NCBI GenBank assembly: GCA_009363875.1
Contig: CM018690.1
Span: 14,105,971 to 14,169,970 of the forward strand
Source: Mikania micrantha
Taxonomy: Eukaryota; Streptophyta; Magnoliopsida; Asterales; Asteraceae
DNA: 64,000 bases
Direction of reading: 5' to 3'
The notes below the pieces were generated by a model. That model searched no databases. It was given only the letters and a program-made list of their open reading frames with translations, and was not told where the DNA came from. How positions within the stretch are numbered: the stretch's first letter is position 1; each line of letters starts with the position of its first letter. The translations under genes and the position numbers were made by a program. This document shows, in pieces, positions 45,019 to 56,771 of this stretch.

Positions 45019-47772
45019 TGTCGCACCCCGAGAAATCCCATCCCTTCCGGGGCACAAACGCGACAGACTGTCAGGATCGCAGTCTCCAGTCACACATTAT
45101 AGCGAGACCTACATGTCTGGTTTCATACGTACGTCCAAATACTTGGACAAACAGTTTATAAAATCAGAGTTGCGGAAATTATGCAAGTTATCAAAACAGT
45201 TTAAATTCATAAGTTGCAGAAGCGTTAATAAAATAGTCTTCAAAATAACATAAGTTTAAAGTTTGCGGAAGCGATTAAAGGTGTTTAACAACATATAACA
45301 TAACAAAATGATAAATGTTCTCAAAGACTAAAGCACTTTGTAGATGCATGCGACTCCAGCCTAGCATCCTATATTCCTCGTGCACGTGCCTTAGTTACCT
45401 GAGAAAACATGCGAGTAAAAGGTCAACACAAAGGTTGGTAAGAGCACAGGTTTTATGTCAGCAATAAACATCAAATGTTTAAAGTAAATGTTTTATAGGT
45501 CTACATTTCAATACAATACAGTATCCATTGATAGCTAATCAATATGAGTTATACCATATGCGGGTTCGCAACCGAAGCTAACATGTTGCCTCCCGCCATA
45601 TCCATCCAACAAGATATGGCAATGTTGTTTGGTCAATTATGCACTGTTCCGACCTCCAGTCGGGGTGGCCATACGGCGCGCAACAGTGGGGCTTGTCAGG
45701 CTCAAATAGTACTATTCAGAATTACCACGCTAAGCGCAACGCGCTATTAACGGTTCGAGGTGTGTTTAATGAGGACTTATCAGTTTTGTGGATGAATGCC
45801 ACACATATGCATATACGTGATATTAGTATGTACAAATGTAACCAAAGAGTGTGTATGTTGTTCAAAAACAGTTGTATGCAATGTTTTCTCCCCCAAAGGT
45901 AGAAAATGTAAAAAGGGGCCATGAACTCACCTGATAAGCAGTTCTGGTGTGATTGTGTTCGCGTCCTGCGAATGCTAGCACCTGCTAGTATGCACCTATA
46001 ACCATATAGGAGTGAGCATGTGTTTTGTGGTGCGTTGTATCCCATACAACTCCAAGTGTCGGTGTGCTCAACCGAGTGTGTGTGTTGACTTGTGTTAACT
46101 CTGCAAATCGTTGGTGACACGTTTGTTGTGTTAAGTTGCTTATGTGTCATGAATACAAGTAGGACACCCACATGCATCCTATGACTCTACTCGTACACGT
46201 TCACTTAGGTGACATGTAAGAATTGTAAGTGTTACCATTTTTAGAAAGTTTTCATTTTTGGAAGGTGTAGTTATGAAATCTCATTTCATAAAGCTAATAC
46301 CATTAGTATGTTTGTAAAAACACGTTTGTATACTTAAAATATATCGTTTGCGCATAAATCGCAATTTATGCCATTTTACCCAATTAAAGTTTCCTAAAAT
46401 GGCAAGTACTTGTTTAAAAGCTCGTTTTCACAAATCCAAGTTTCCAAATATGTTAAAAATCCTTTTTAAACATATTTCAACAATCAAAGATCATTCAAAC
46501 GTTCAAAAACATCAAAAGCCCTCTTTTGATTTACAAAAGTTTCCTTATTTAGTAAGTTACTGCAAAATCATGTTTTTGACAAAATCAAATACCCAAATGT
46601 GTTTCTAAACACTTCAATATACATTTGACAACATCTAGACATGTCTAGATCATCACAAATCTAAGACATGCATCATAAAAAATCTCTTTTATGGCAAGTT
46701 CCACAAAAACATCATCAAATCAACAAAACCAAATTCTAAATGATATCTATCATCAATCTAATTCAAAATATATTAATAAACACTCTAGACCTACTGAAAA
46801 TTCGTGCATGTGAGCGGATCGGAGTTGCATGTGATCTAAGACACTTGCATGTGGGTTTTTAGTCCTTGCATGTACGATCTATCTATTAATAAGCATGTAA
46901 AACTACCTTAGATGCTAGGATTTGAGTTGACCAGCTTCTGTTGATGAAGATCTAGTGGGTTGATGGTTGCTCGAAGCTTCTTGATGGCTTCCAAGACCTT
47001 CCTTAGGCTCCAATGGCTTCCAATCACTAGGAGATAGCTTCCAAGGTGATTCTAGATGGTTTGAGGCTTGATCTCAGTAGTTCTAGGTCGAATTTGAGAG
47101 AAAATGTTCGGTGATTTGGGGTAGAAACCGAGCAAATGAATTGGGGTTGGTTTTTATGATATTTTTGATCTGCATGGCCTTCGCGTACCGCCGAGGCCGA
47201 TCAAAAGGTCTTCGCGTACCGCCGAGAAATTCGGGAGTCCTGACTCCCACTTTGCTTCGCGTACCGCCAAGCCCTTCGCCAAGGGGCCTTGGCGTACCTC
47301 GATGGGTCCATTTTTCAGTTTTTCGATTTCGCTCGTGTTCGATTCCCAACGTTTATCATAAACATTTAATGCATGTTTAACACATAATCATATAATAACA
47401 CATAAGTTTGATTAATGTTTGATCACCAACGTTCGTGAGACTTGTGTGTGTTTCGATAATTCCTCGAATTATCGGTGATCGTTTGTGTTTGTGTTTTACG
47501 AAATGTTTGCACGCTTGATTAATCTTAATCAACGTGTAATGCACAATCAATAATTCCTCGAACTATTGTTTTGTGTTAGTGTTTGTGTTTGCCACACTTA
47601 GTTTCCAAGACCAATGTGTAATGTACCATTCGATAGTTACACGAATTATCGTTTCGCAGCAGTTTGTGTTTAGCTCATCTAATTGATCAAAATTAAATAA
47701 AATGCAACAAGTATAAATGTGAAATGTAAAGTTGTAAAAGTTGCAATTTACCTGAGATTATCGGGTGTCACA
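45019..47772 (-). mobile_element. Solo LTR E (Tekay-type), 2754 bp
   Basis: Starts TGTCGCACCCCGAG and ends GGGTGTCACA, with ATTAA on both sides (45014-45018 and 47773-47777). No interior is present. Similarity to LTR A (CTTGCATGTGGGTTT near 46850, the palindrome array before a TATA-like stretch) makes it the same lineage. It produces only shadow ORFs. Confidence 0.88.
47181..47302 (-). repeat. TCGCGTACCGCC array in LTR E
   Basis: Three TTCGCGTACCGCC copies (47180-47192, 47211-47223, 47256-47268) and a diverged GGCGTACCTCG. The first lies in a hairpin with outer arms GGCCT/AGGCC-like (47177-47199). Confidence 0.8.
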
Positions 47773-47777
47773 ATTAA

Positions 47778-47787
47778 GGTTCCAACA
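47778..47787 (-). mobile_element. Copia-type LTR, right end
   Basis: GGTTCCAACA completes the LTR begun at 44403, with TGTTGG/CCAACA termini. Confidence 0.5.
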
Positions 47788-48376
47788 CTTATATATATGT
47801 GTATTCGGAATGACCGCTGCTTGTCATTTGCTGGCACTATTACTTTAAATAAAGAGAGAATTCTCGATATAACCAAATGAAAGATTAAAAAAAACTATCC
47901 ATTTCACCTTTCTTTTCTTTTTCAATTCTAATAAATCCCAAACCTCCACATGAGTGCACGCTTTGGTGCTTTAAGTATTCAGGTGTTTGCCTACAATCAT
48001 GAAATGCAATGTGACTTGTATGGGCGTCAATACCCTTACACTTTTGCAGCACGACTTCACCTTTAACCATGTATCACAAAATTTCACCCATCTAAAATAT
48101 GCGTGGTGCGGAGCTTGAGAGTCAGGGAAGGGGTGACGAAAATTTATTGGACTCAAGATACATGTTAAATTTTTTAAACAAGAGGGGATGAAACCCGTTT
48201 TTTTAACTAAAAAGAACCTTTCGGCCCGAAAATTAACACTACTGACAAAAAGAGAGGTAGGCGACAGTCTCAGTAGCGCTTCGCCCTATAAAGATTATTT
48301 TATTGTTTAATTAAGAGATCTAAGCGCTTTTGAAACATAAATCCTATATAGGACCGGTGGGCGACAGTCTCGCCAG
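47788..48376. other. Intergenic DNA without recognised gene
   Basis: A short phrase GGCGACAGTCTC occurs twice (48253 and 48361). The minus-strand ORFs of 61 codons show no family features. Confidence 0.4.
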
Positions 48377-48778
48377 CAATGTTTTCAGAACCGGACCGGA
48401 CGTTTTACTTGTTATTGATCAGACCGCTTGGACCGGTTGGACCGGATTCAAGAACCGGATGACATAATAAATATATAAAAAATTCCCAAAAAATTATAGA
48501 AGTAGAAACACGTTTAAATAAACATAATTAATGTTTAAACAAACTTAACCATGTTAAAAAAAATACAATGTATGATTTTAATGTTTTATTCTTTATATTT
48601 TAGTTCAAAAAAAACTGAAAATCCGGTCCAACCAGTGAACCGGTTCCCGGTCCGATCGGTGAACCAGCTGAACCGTCCGCTTCCCTTCAATGCGTTTCGC
48701 ATGCTCTATTTGGACTGGTCCCCTCACCGGTTCCCGGTCCAAACGGTCCGGCCAACCGGTCCGGTTTTCAAAACACTG
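48377..48778. mobile_element. hAT-type MITE, 402 bp
   Basis: Left end CAATGTTTTCAGAACCGGAC; right end, read inward, CAGTGTTTTGAAAACCGGAC. Flanks CTCGCCAG and TCTGCCAG agree at six of eight positions, compatible with a diverged 8 bp hAT duplication. The interior is full of ACCGGT/CCGGTCC words and has no transposase. Confidence 0.75.
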
Positions 48779-48786
48779 TCTGCCAG

Positions 48787-49980
48787 TACTTTTATGATAG
48801 TGGTAAGCATTGTTCGGTTCGATGAGTTATGATTATTTCCATGTTTTTTAATACCGAATGATACTTAAGACAATTCTAACCATATTAAAAAGTTAGGTTG
48901 TTGTAATTTATTTAATTACAATGATGTAATTTATTGTAGTCAGAAAAAAATTGAAATAATGTGTTATGTTAATGATTTATACATTAATGTAAATACAAAT
49001 CATTTAAAAAAAAGAAAGATGATAAGAGTATAATAATATAACTTTTATAAAAAAATAATGCAATATAAAAATTATGAATTTATCAAAAAAGACTAACTTT
49101 AAATAAAAAATTAGGATGGTTAAAATTTTGTGCAATTTTAAGTGCGTTAACATAAAAGTGAAAATTTACAATAAACTAGCATGTAAGCATGCAACTAGTT
49201 AAGCCACAACCCCTTATATTAAATCTAGTTTCTAATAATATGTAAAATGTCTTAAATGTCCTTTCCTATTAAAAAAAGAGTAAATTAATGGTTCATGTGT
49301 TTTTCTAGTATTTCACTCTTGGTTTTAAGTTTTTCATAATTACCCATATAGCCCAAACTTTAAACATTTATAACATATATAATCTTATATATTTGTAAGT
49401 TATCATATGATCTCATTCATTAGGAGAAAACATTTATTTTTAAAGAACTTAGAAAACCAATTACAATGATCAATTTTTTTTCTATCTTTTATTATAACGT
49501 TTGAAATTAAAAAAAAAATACAAAATATATATCTCATCTTATTACATGCATATCTTCATTAAATACATTTTGTTTTTATCTCACAATTAAATTAGTTTAG
49601 ACATGCACCCCTTTTACTTTAAACTTAAACCATTGGTAATTTAATTTTAGATGTAGTCTAATTCACATTATAATTAGAAGAAAACTTTCGAAAATTTTAC
49701 ATTAAAATTAAAATACTCTGCCCCTAACAAGTATGTATAAAACTAGTTGCTTGCGTTTTCCTTAAACCATGACATATAATTGAGTCATACAAACGTACAA
49801 AAACAGACAAAGATGTTAAAAATACATAGCAACATATATCTTTTTTATTATACGAATTAAAGATTACCTTGACATAAATATTACTGTATTTTTGGATTAT
49901 CGGACCCTGAGCATAATATGCCATGTTTATATTTGTTAATTGCAAACTTTGGTTGACTGCCTTGTTGTATCGAATTTTCA
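48787..49980. other. AT-rich DNA 3' of the heat-shock factor gene
   Basis: No gene seen. It includes TTACAATGATGTAATTTATT (48906 onwards), related to the repeat at 18540-19245. The 3' untranslated region of HSFB1 must begin at its right end. Confidence 0.45.
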
Positions 49981-51719
49981 TCAACGCAGAGAGTTGTTGA
50001 AATTGTCTATCTTCATTTCTTTCCTTTTGGCCCCTAAAGAAACATTTATTTCATCACAACCCCTCTTTTTCTTTTGCTCTTTCAACAATACCCCAAACAA
50101 CCTGAAACAATTACTTTTTTCATCATCATCGTTAGACTTATCACCCTCAGTCACCACCGTCTCATCAATGTCTCCTATCATGATGCGATTGATCTGATCA
50201 GGCGTAACTTTCACATTTTGAGTCAGGAACGCTACAAGATCATCGCATTGTTTCTTCATCAATGTAAGTTCTGAAGTCAATATATGCTTCTCTTTTTTCA
50301 ATTTCTCATTTTCATCTGACAAATTTTCGAGTTTCTCCATTGTTGGAGTGTCAACCGAGCCAAGGTTCTTTGAATCTGGCGAAGAGGTTGAGCTTGATCC
50401 AAGATCATCACCTGAACTAGCAGGTGATGATGTAGGACCACCAGCATCAGCTGGCTTCTTGTCCACATGAGACTGGGAAGCCATGCTAGTTTTCCGTCGA
50501 CGGATTTGAATTAGTAGCTCTTTTTGTCCTCGTTTAAAGTTCTCATTTGCAAACTCCCATTTGTCAGGAACAGTTTTTCGAAACCCCTATAAGAATAAAA
50601 CACCAAATTTAATTTGTTACACACTTTGTTTTACCATAATTATTACCGAGACAAGAATAAGTGATAAAATTAAAAGACAAACTTTCAGTTTTTTAAACGT
50701 TGATAAATTCTTTTCCCTCAACGTGATTTTCGTGTTACTCAGGAGTCAGGATAGCAACTTCAAACAAGAAAAGCGAAAGCCAGTATTTGAAAACGTTAAC
50801 AAATCACAATTTTCAATTAAGATATATTTATTTAATGATCTGGTTCTACTTTATTCATATAATTAGCCTAAAACCTGTAAATTACACAGGTATAATGGTG
50901 TTGATAGACGTGATTTTCATACATATTAAATTGATATATTTTTTTAATTAAACTTAATAACTATATTTAATAATAATAAAATAATTTTGTTGGTGAAATA
51001 AGAAATATAAATAAATAAAATTATAAATAAAAAATATCAATAAGTATATCGTAATTTTAAAATTATATTATAATAAGATATAATCAAAATTACAAAATGT
51101 GTACATGACATGTGTATTATAAAAATACTCATTTATTAGAGTGTTCGATTTGCCAATTGTCACTTATGTATTACACGGACTGATTAGAAAAATTATATTA
51201 AATGATATGAATTAGTAATTAAAATTTAACAATTGCAAAATGATTTTGTCGGATAACTTTTTGTTGGTTTTAATATAGAATGAACTTAATTGAGAAAAAG
51301 TACATAATTTTGGTAAAATTAAATAAAGAAATTAATTTATATGCTGCAAATATCCAACAAATTATTTTTCTGCAAAATTGAAAATACACAGACACATTAG
51401 GCTATTCGGATAAATGAATGTTAATTAAAGATATAAAAGTATTTTAAAAATTATAAATAATAAATAATTAAAAAATACAAAATTATATTTGAAAAGATTT
51501 GAAAATTATGGTTGAAATCTTCTTATGATTTATTAAGTTTTAATAATTTTTTTGGATAAAAAGATTTATATTTTTTATATTTAGATATATAATTTAATTA
51601 TTTTAAATGTTTTTGTACTAAATAGGAGAGACTTGTTATTTAATAGAAAAAAACAATGTTTTCAGAACCGGACCGGACGTCGAACCGGATTTAAAAACCG
51701 GATGATTTTATAAACATTT

Positions 51720-51765
<46 letters not shown>

Positions 51766-54700
51766 AAATCAAAAAAAAATAAAAAAAATAATAAACTGGT
51801 TCAACCACCGGGGACCACCGGTCTCCGGTTCAACCGCCCGGTTATCACAAAAAAACGGTTTTGACCATAGAACCGGATCGTTATACCTTCCGCATCCCGA
51901 TCCGACCGGCCGGTCTGGTCCGGGTTTGAAAACACTGGAAAAAAGTCAGGAAAAAAAAAAAGACAAAATGTGTTTAATAGATTGACATATGACATTTTTT
52001 ACTACTCTTTTATTTGAGTAGATTCTAGAATATTTTTTCAGAAAATTGAGATGTGTCAGAAATAAAAATTATGTTAATAAATTGTAAATTGTAATATAAA
52101 GAAAACTTTATTATTAAGTTAGTCGCCTGAAAATCAAGTTTAGAAAAGATTACTCGATTTTCATCATAAATAAATAGATTTTTATTAATTAAATTTCGTG
52201 GGTTGCCGCGTCAATTTAACGTGTGAATGGATAGAGAATATTTTGCACAAACGACAAAAAAAGAATTAAAAGGATTAAAATATGTTATATTGTGAGTCTA
52301 CAATAGAATAGTCAGGTGGGTATGTGGTTGGGTTTGCCATACAAGTCAACATAACTCATTTGTCACTTAATCACAAAATTTATTCAACTCTAGATCCTTC
52401 TATTGCTTTTCCATTCGTCTTTTTTAGCCACACCCCTAACACGTGTTTTCATAGCTTCTCTCTTTTTTGTGTATATAAATTAACTTATACATCCTTTAAA
52501 ATTGCTCTTAAATCTATGATATAAAGATAAACTTAAACAATTTTTAGAAAATGTTGATCTCATCTAATATCTTGGTGTCATTAGAATAATACATAAATGT
52601 AATGTAATCTTTTCTTGTTTATTATTTTTATTTTATATTTAATTTATGTGCATATATGGTTGCCACTTGCTACAAAACAATTCAAATTCCAATGATTAAA
52701 TACCTTGCAAAAATTATCGAGTTACCTACTTTCAAATCTGTTTTCAATTAGTATAATTTTATATGCAAGTATACTCTTTGCTATAAAATAATAAGACAAA
52801 CTATAAATTAAGTTGCATATAAAAAACTGTAGTTTAAGAAAAATGTTTTGCTTTAGAGTTAGTATCGTCTTTTTTTTTTTTCTGAACCATTAAATCCACG
52901 TTCACTCCACAAACAAACAACTTAGCCCTATAATTCAAGAGGATACACAGATACAGAAAACAACATTCTCATCTAAAAGCAATTAGTCTCAAAGAGATTA
53001 AAACTCAATATCACTCGTAAGAGAAGTCAACAAGACTAGAAGCCTATTGATATAGATGTGTGTCTTAGTCTTAAAAAAGAAGGCAAACACAACTCATAGA
53101 TACATTAATATCATCTGCGTATTAAATGAAGACAAAAATACATGTTTTAAATATATGGGTAAAAAATAAAAGCAATACATACTTCAACATAATTCCCATA
53201 TAAATTTAGTATAGGTATAGAAAAAGCATTTGATATATTTAAATAAAGTAGAATTACGCTAGTAAGGATTTAAAATTCGTTATACTACTAAGGTCTAAGG
53301 TGTCATTTACATCACGTGTATATGTGTTTGATTTTTTTGGTAGATCCATTAGACATATACATATTTCAATTTTTAATGATTTTCTCTAAGTTTATTTTGC
53401 AAGTCTTTAAATATGTTAGGACGTAGGAGTTGACTACCTCAATCCCCTTACTTCCCCATAAAATTTCATACCACTCCCGTGAAAATACCGAAAAAATAGA
53501 ATTTCACAAAAGGACAAAAAATATACAACAAATAAAAATAAGATTAAAACTTATAAAAGATTAATCTAGAGGGGTAATCAATTACTTTCTGTTTTTCTTA
53601 TAAAAATTACATTTTGCATGTAACAATTAACATACTTTTTGTTATTATTTCAACATTTTTCATGAAATTTTTGCAAAAAAAATAAATAAATAAATTATTT
53701 TTTTGTTTTTCTTATAAAACCCTTCAACAATTTTTTACACGTTAAAGTTCATTCATGTATAGTTTAAAAAAGTTATGGAAAGAATTTTAATACAACTTTA
53801 GCATTTATTATTCTGTTTGAATGTACTTTTTCCATTACAAAACCCCTAGTCGTATGTAACTCTGTTTCTGATGTTTGAGCTCAAATCATCAATAGTTTGA
53901 AATCAAAACAAAAGAACTGATACAATTGTTGTTTAATTTTCCTTTTTATTTTTACTTTAATATTTAACATATCAATTGACTATAATAATATAAAAATTGC
54001 TCAAAGATTTATAACAGAAAAACAAATGGTATGCATAGCTTATTTGGTTTTAATGTTATATAAAAGGTTACTTATTTTAATTTGCAAAAAGTAAGCTAGT
54101 TTGAGAATAGTTTAAAAGTAATATTATAATTCGTCATTCAAAAATGGTTATTGATTATTTTATGTAAAATGTTTTAAAAAAATTTTAATGAGAAAAATAG
54201 ATTTAAAAAGTTATTGAATTATTTATGAGACAAAAAACAAAAGTATAATACTTTTTAGGTTAGGCTATTGGTACATCAATAATATCACTTGTCTTTTTAT
54301 ATTTTTTAAAAAATATATAAATAAATGTATTGTATATATAATATTATTGATTTAACAAAAGTATGATATCTCATACAAATTATTTGAAAAAGACATGATA
54401 TACAAATGATGAGTTAACCTACAAGTTTCATGAATCTTGTTTTTCTATAAAGGAGGACTAGCTATGATATTTATAAAAGAGTCGTGTAATCATTGTCGAA
54501 TTAACGGGTGTCAGAGACTCACAGTAACTATACAATATAGGCCTACACGCATATAATATCATTGCAGCAGTAAAATAAAAAACTCGGGTGTTAAATATCG
54601 GATCCTTATATCAAGAAAATAAAGAGAGACAAGAAGAGGACATACATAGGTATTAAGCTGACGAACAAAGCTTGAGAAATTGTTGTGTTTGAAGGAATTC

Positions 54701-54849
54701 GGAAGCAAATCCTTTGCAAAATCAGCAGTTTTCCAGACGATGAACGTCGTCCCGCTTTCGTTCCACGAAATCACATCGTCGGTCGCCGGATCTTCCACTA
54801 ACAAATACGTCTTCGTCAGAAAAGGCGCCGGAACGGACCGATGACTCAT
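49981..54849 (-). CDS. HSFB1: Class B heat-shock transcription factor, HSFB1-like (269 aa, two exons)
   Basis: Exon 1 is 54849-54646 and exon 2 is 50586-49981. The donor TAT|GTATGT and acceptor TTATAG|GGG sit at the intron position conserved in plant HSFs, between LNTY and GFRK in the DNA-binding domain. Residues 4-102 form that domain (RSVPAPFLTKTY, FKHNNFSSFVRQLNTY, PDKWEFANENF). A serine-rich linker, SSSTSSPDSKN, precedes a leucine heptad coiled coil for oligomerisation (about 150-190). The class B repressor tetrapeptide LFGV is at 231-234, followed by the nuclear-signal-like KEQKKKR. RSVPAPFLTK and GFRKTVPDKWEF point to B1 rather than B2-B4. It should be a nuclear repressor/co-regulator of heat and defence genes. 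The start is the ATG at 54849; the frame open upstream has only a GTG. Intron length, 4059 bp, is unusual. Confidence 0.93.
50863..51585 (-). mobile_element. Possible Helitron in the HSFB1 intron
   Basis: On the minus strand, a hairpin ACCTGTGTAATTTACAGGT followed by TTTAGG and CTAA|T looks like a Helitron 3' end. TCTAAATATAAAAAATAT after an A at 51586 is a candidate 5' end. The left hairpin is better supported than the right end. Confidence 0.35.
51654..51937. mobile_element. hAT-type MITE, 284 bp, inside the HSFB1 intron
   Basis: Same ends as the copy at 48377-48778 (CAATGTTTTCAGAACCGGAC, and CAGTGTTTTCAAACCCGGAC read from the right). Flanks GAAAAAAA and GAAAAAAG match at seven of eight. 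It contains an (AT)n tract at 51725-51762. Confidence 0.82.
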
Positions 54850-54955
54850 TTTTCTTCGCTTTTTTTTTTCAATTTCACCTACCACCGACCGATCTCTCTC
54901 ACCTAATTTCCCTAACTTCTAATCTAATCAAAACAACTAAATCAATACGAACGAA

Positions 54956-55102
54956 TCAACAACTAAACAGCAACAAAGCGGTGAGGAATTCCCAGCCCCA
55001 GCAATAAAATCCAGAAAGAAACAAACGAGATCGAGCCAGATCGTAATTTGAAAGGTTGATCTTGTCGGCAGCCGATGATTTCTTAGTATTTTCCATGATC
55101 AT
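54956..55102 (-). CDS. Upstream ORF 2 of HSFB1 (48 aa, probably conserved peptide)
   Basis: Starts at the ATG at 55102 (a second in-frame ATG is at 55096) and ends 106 bases before the main ATG. The peptide runs from MIMENTKKSSAADK to an aromatic, hydrophobic end, FLSGFYCWGWEFLTALLLFS plus C. Arabidopsis HSFB1 (TBF1) is known for upstream ORFs that hold back its translation until immune stimulation. The ordered, non-random peptide with a hydrophobic C-terminus suggests the same control here. An alignment with other HSFB1 leaders would settle it. Confidence 0.75.
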   Translation of the reverse strand: MIMENTKKSSAADKINLSNYDLARSRLFLSGFYCWGWEFLTALLLFSC

Positions 55103-55145
55103 GTTGTTGTTGGATTTGAATACAAGGCAGAGATGAGACGAACAT
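55083..55145 (-). CDS. Upstream ORF 1 of HSFB1 (20 aa)
   Basis: ATG at 55145 followed by 19 codons and TAA, overlapping the start of upstream ORF 2 in another frame. Two stacked upstream ORFs match the known TBF1 layout, but the peptide itself shows nothing special. Confidence 0.45.
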   Translation of the reverse strand: MFVSSLPCIQIQQQHDHGKY

Positions 55146-55289
55146 AACTTCCGGCACAAGTTAACTTCCAATGATCAGAACAGGAAGAGAAGATTATGAA
55201 ATGTTTGTAGTTATGAGAATTCGTATACGGAAGCAGTTTTATAGAGTTGTAGGGGTTGTGGGTAGACGACGACCAAGGGGGAAGTGGTG

Positions 55290-55350
55290 TTCTAGAAAGA
55301 ATTGGAAATTAAAGACTGCCAGTGGGGGCGTGGCAGGTTATAAAAACTCA
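55290..55350 (-). promoter_or_regulatory. Candidate HSFB1 core promoter with heat-shock element
   Basis: TTCTAGAA at 55290-55297 is a perfect TTCnnGAA heat-shock element core, followed by a second GAA four bases on. A TATA-like TTTTTATAACC (minus) lies near 55338-55346. The transcription start is not known, so the element may be in the leader. HSF genes are often bound by HSFs themselves. Confidence 0.4.
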
Positions 55351-55400
55351 AAAATATTCAATAAACAACGGCAATGCTATGCTTTTAAAATATATATATA

Positions 55401-55950
55401 CTAGGTTATAAACCCGAGTATTACACGGGTTTGAGTAAAAAAAAATGAAACAACTAAAATATATTTATGATGAATTACGCAATGTATTGTATAGAAATAA
55501 ATTTTATACTTACAAATACAAATTATAAATCTCTTAAGACTTCTTTATAAACAAATAAAATTATATAATTAATTTACACATTTTCATTATAAACTTCCTT
55601 CGTTTTTTACGGATAAAAATTTTGTCATTTATCAAAAAAAACGTAAATAAGATCAAAGGGATACACGTATATTAAAAGACCATAGCAATAATTGATAAAA
55701 GAAAAAAAAAACTAACAACATAAGGTTTGATTTCACACAAAAATAGGATCTGGGAAAAAATTTATCATCAAAATGAATTTTTAGATATTTTCAAATTTTA
55801 AATTAGAGTTAATATATAATTGACATATGGCAAATTTGATTTTAGAATTGATGTGGTAATGACACATGTCAAATTTGATATGAGAATTGATGTAGTGATT
55901 ACACGTAAGCAAAAAAATCTTCCTTTATTATAAAGTATATAAAGTATAGA
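55401..55950 (-). mobile_element. Non-autonomous Helitron, 550 bp, upstream of HSFB1
   Basis: On the minus strand it starts TCTATACTTTATATACTTTA after an A. It ends with a hairpin AAACCCG-TGTAATACT-CGGGTTT, then ATAAC and CTAG followed by T. These are the classical Helitron ends (5' TC, 3' hairpin plus CTRR, insertion between A and T). No protein is encoded. Its 3' end is about 50 bp from the proposed HSFB1 TATA. Confidence 0.75.
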
Positions 55951-56452
55951 TATATAAAATAAAAATAAAAAATAAAAATAAAAAAATAAAAATAAAAACT
56001 AAAACTAAAATAAATAATAAAAAAAGTCCCTTCTCGTGTTATGTAAAAAAGAAAATGTTACGAGATAAATTGATGAGTATATTTGCCATTCAAAAATAAT
56101 TAATGCTATAACTGCCCTTCAAAACTATTAATGTATATAATTCCTTTATATAAATCTATATTTTTTTAGTTTTAGAATAATTGAATAAGTGAATAAAACC
56201 AAATATAATAGAATACAAATATTATTACTTATAAATTAAATATTCTCTAAACGTGAAGGTACCCTAAAGATAAACCGATAAGAATTTGTTGTGTAGTTTA
56301 TATTTTAAACTATTAATCTAAAGTGACAACTCTACATAAATATAACCAACTTTTCATATTGTCACAATTAAGTCACTAGAACATTTTTTATCCCAATTAG
56401 GTCATTCAACTTAATATGGGTGTTCTAATTTTATATAAATAACTCGAATAAA
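55951..56452. other. AT-rich DNA without recognised gene
   Basis: AAAAAT runs at 55960-56025; otherwise nothing seen. Confidence 0.4.
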
Positions 56453-56771
56453 AGGTTATTGCTAATTTTCTAAATATATAACTTATTTAATGTGTTAAGT
56501 AGTGATATAATCGTTTTATAAAGTAAATAACGAATTAAAAATTATTTAAAATCATTTACATTTACATATGATATTTGAAAAAAAAAAGTTTCAAACAATC
56601 AAACGTTAAATATTGACACACATTGTTTAAAAAACTTATTTTTTTCCAAATATATTGCGTAAATGTGGATGATTTTAGATAATTTTAAATTTATTATTTG
56701 CTTTATAAAATGAATATATCACCACTTAACATATTAAATAAGTTAAATATATAGAAAATTAGCAATAACCT
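56453..56771. mobile_element. Long inverted repeat, probable foldback MITE (319 bp)
   Basis: AGGTTATTGCTAATTTTCTA at 56453 is matched inverted at the right end, and the arms stay complementary, with some mismatches, for about 130 bp towards a short centre. I see no clear target duplication, so the superfamily is open (Mutator-like is possible). Confidence 0.7.

Larger units (their letters stand above)
50587..54645 (-). other. 4.06 kb intron of HSFB1
   Basis: Very AT-rich and without coding potential. It holds a hAT-type MITE (51654-51937) and a possible Helitron (50863-51585). The stretch 51946-54645 shows only AT-rich sequence and scattered A/T tracts. Confidence 0.85.

Noticed and set aside
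49181..49760. Possible Helitron or MITE bounded by AACTAGTT words
   Set aside because: A small hairpin precedes CTAGT near 49200, but no matching 5' end could be found.
54850..54885. A longer N-terminus for HSFB1 starting at 54885
   Set aside because: The codon there is GTG. The first in-frame ATG is at 54849 and gives the usual short class B1 N-terminus.
55103..55171. A 71-codon version of upstream ORF 2
   Set aside because: It would start with TTG. The first ATG in that frame is at 55102.
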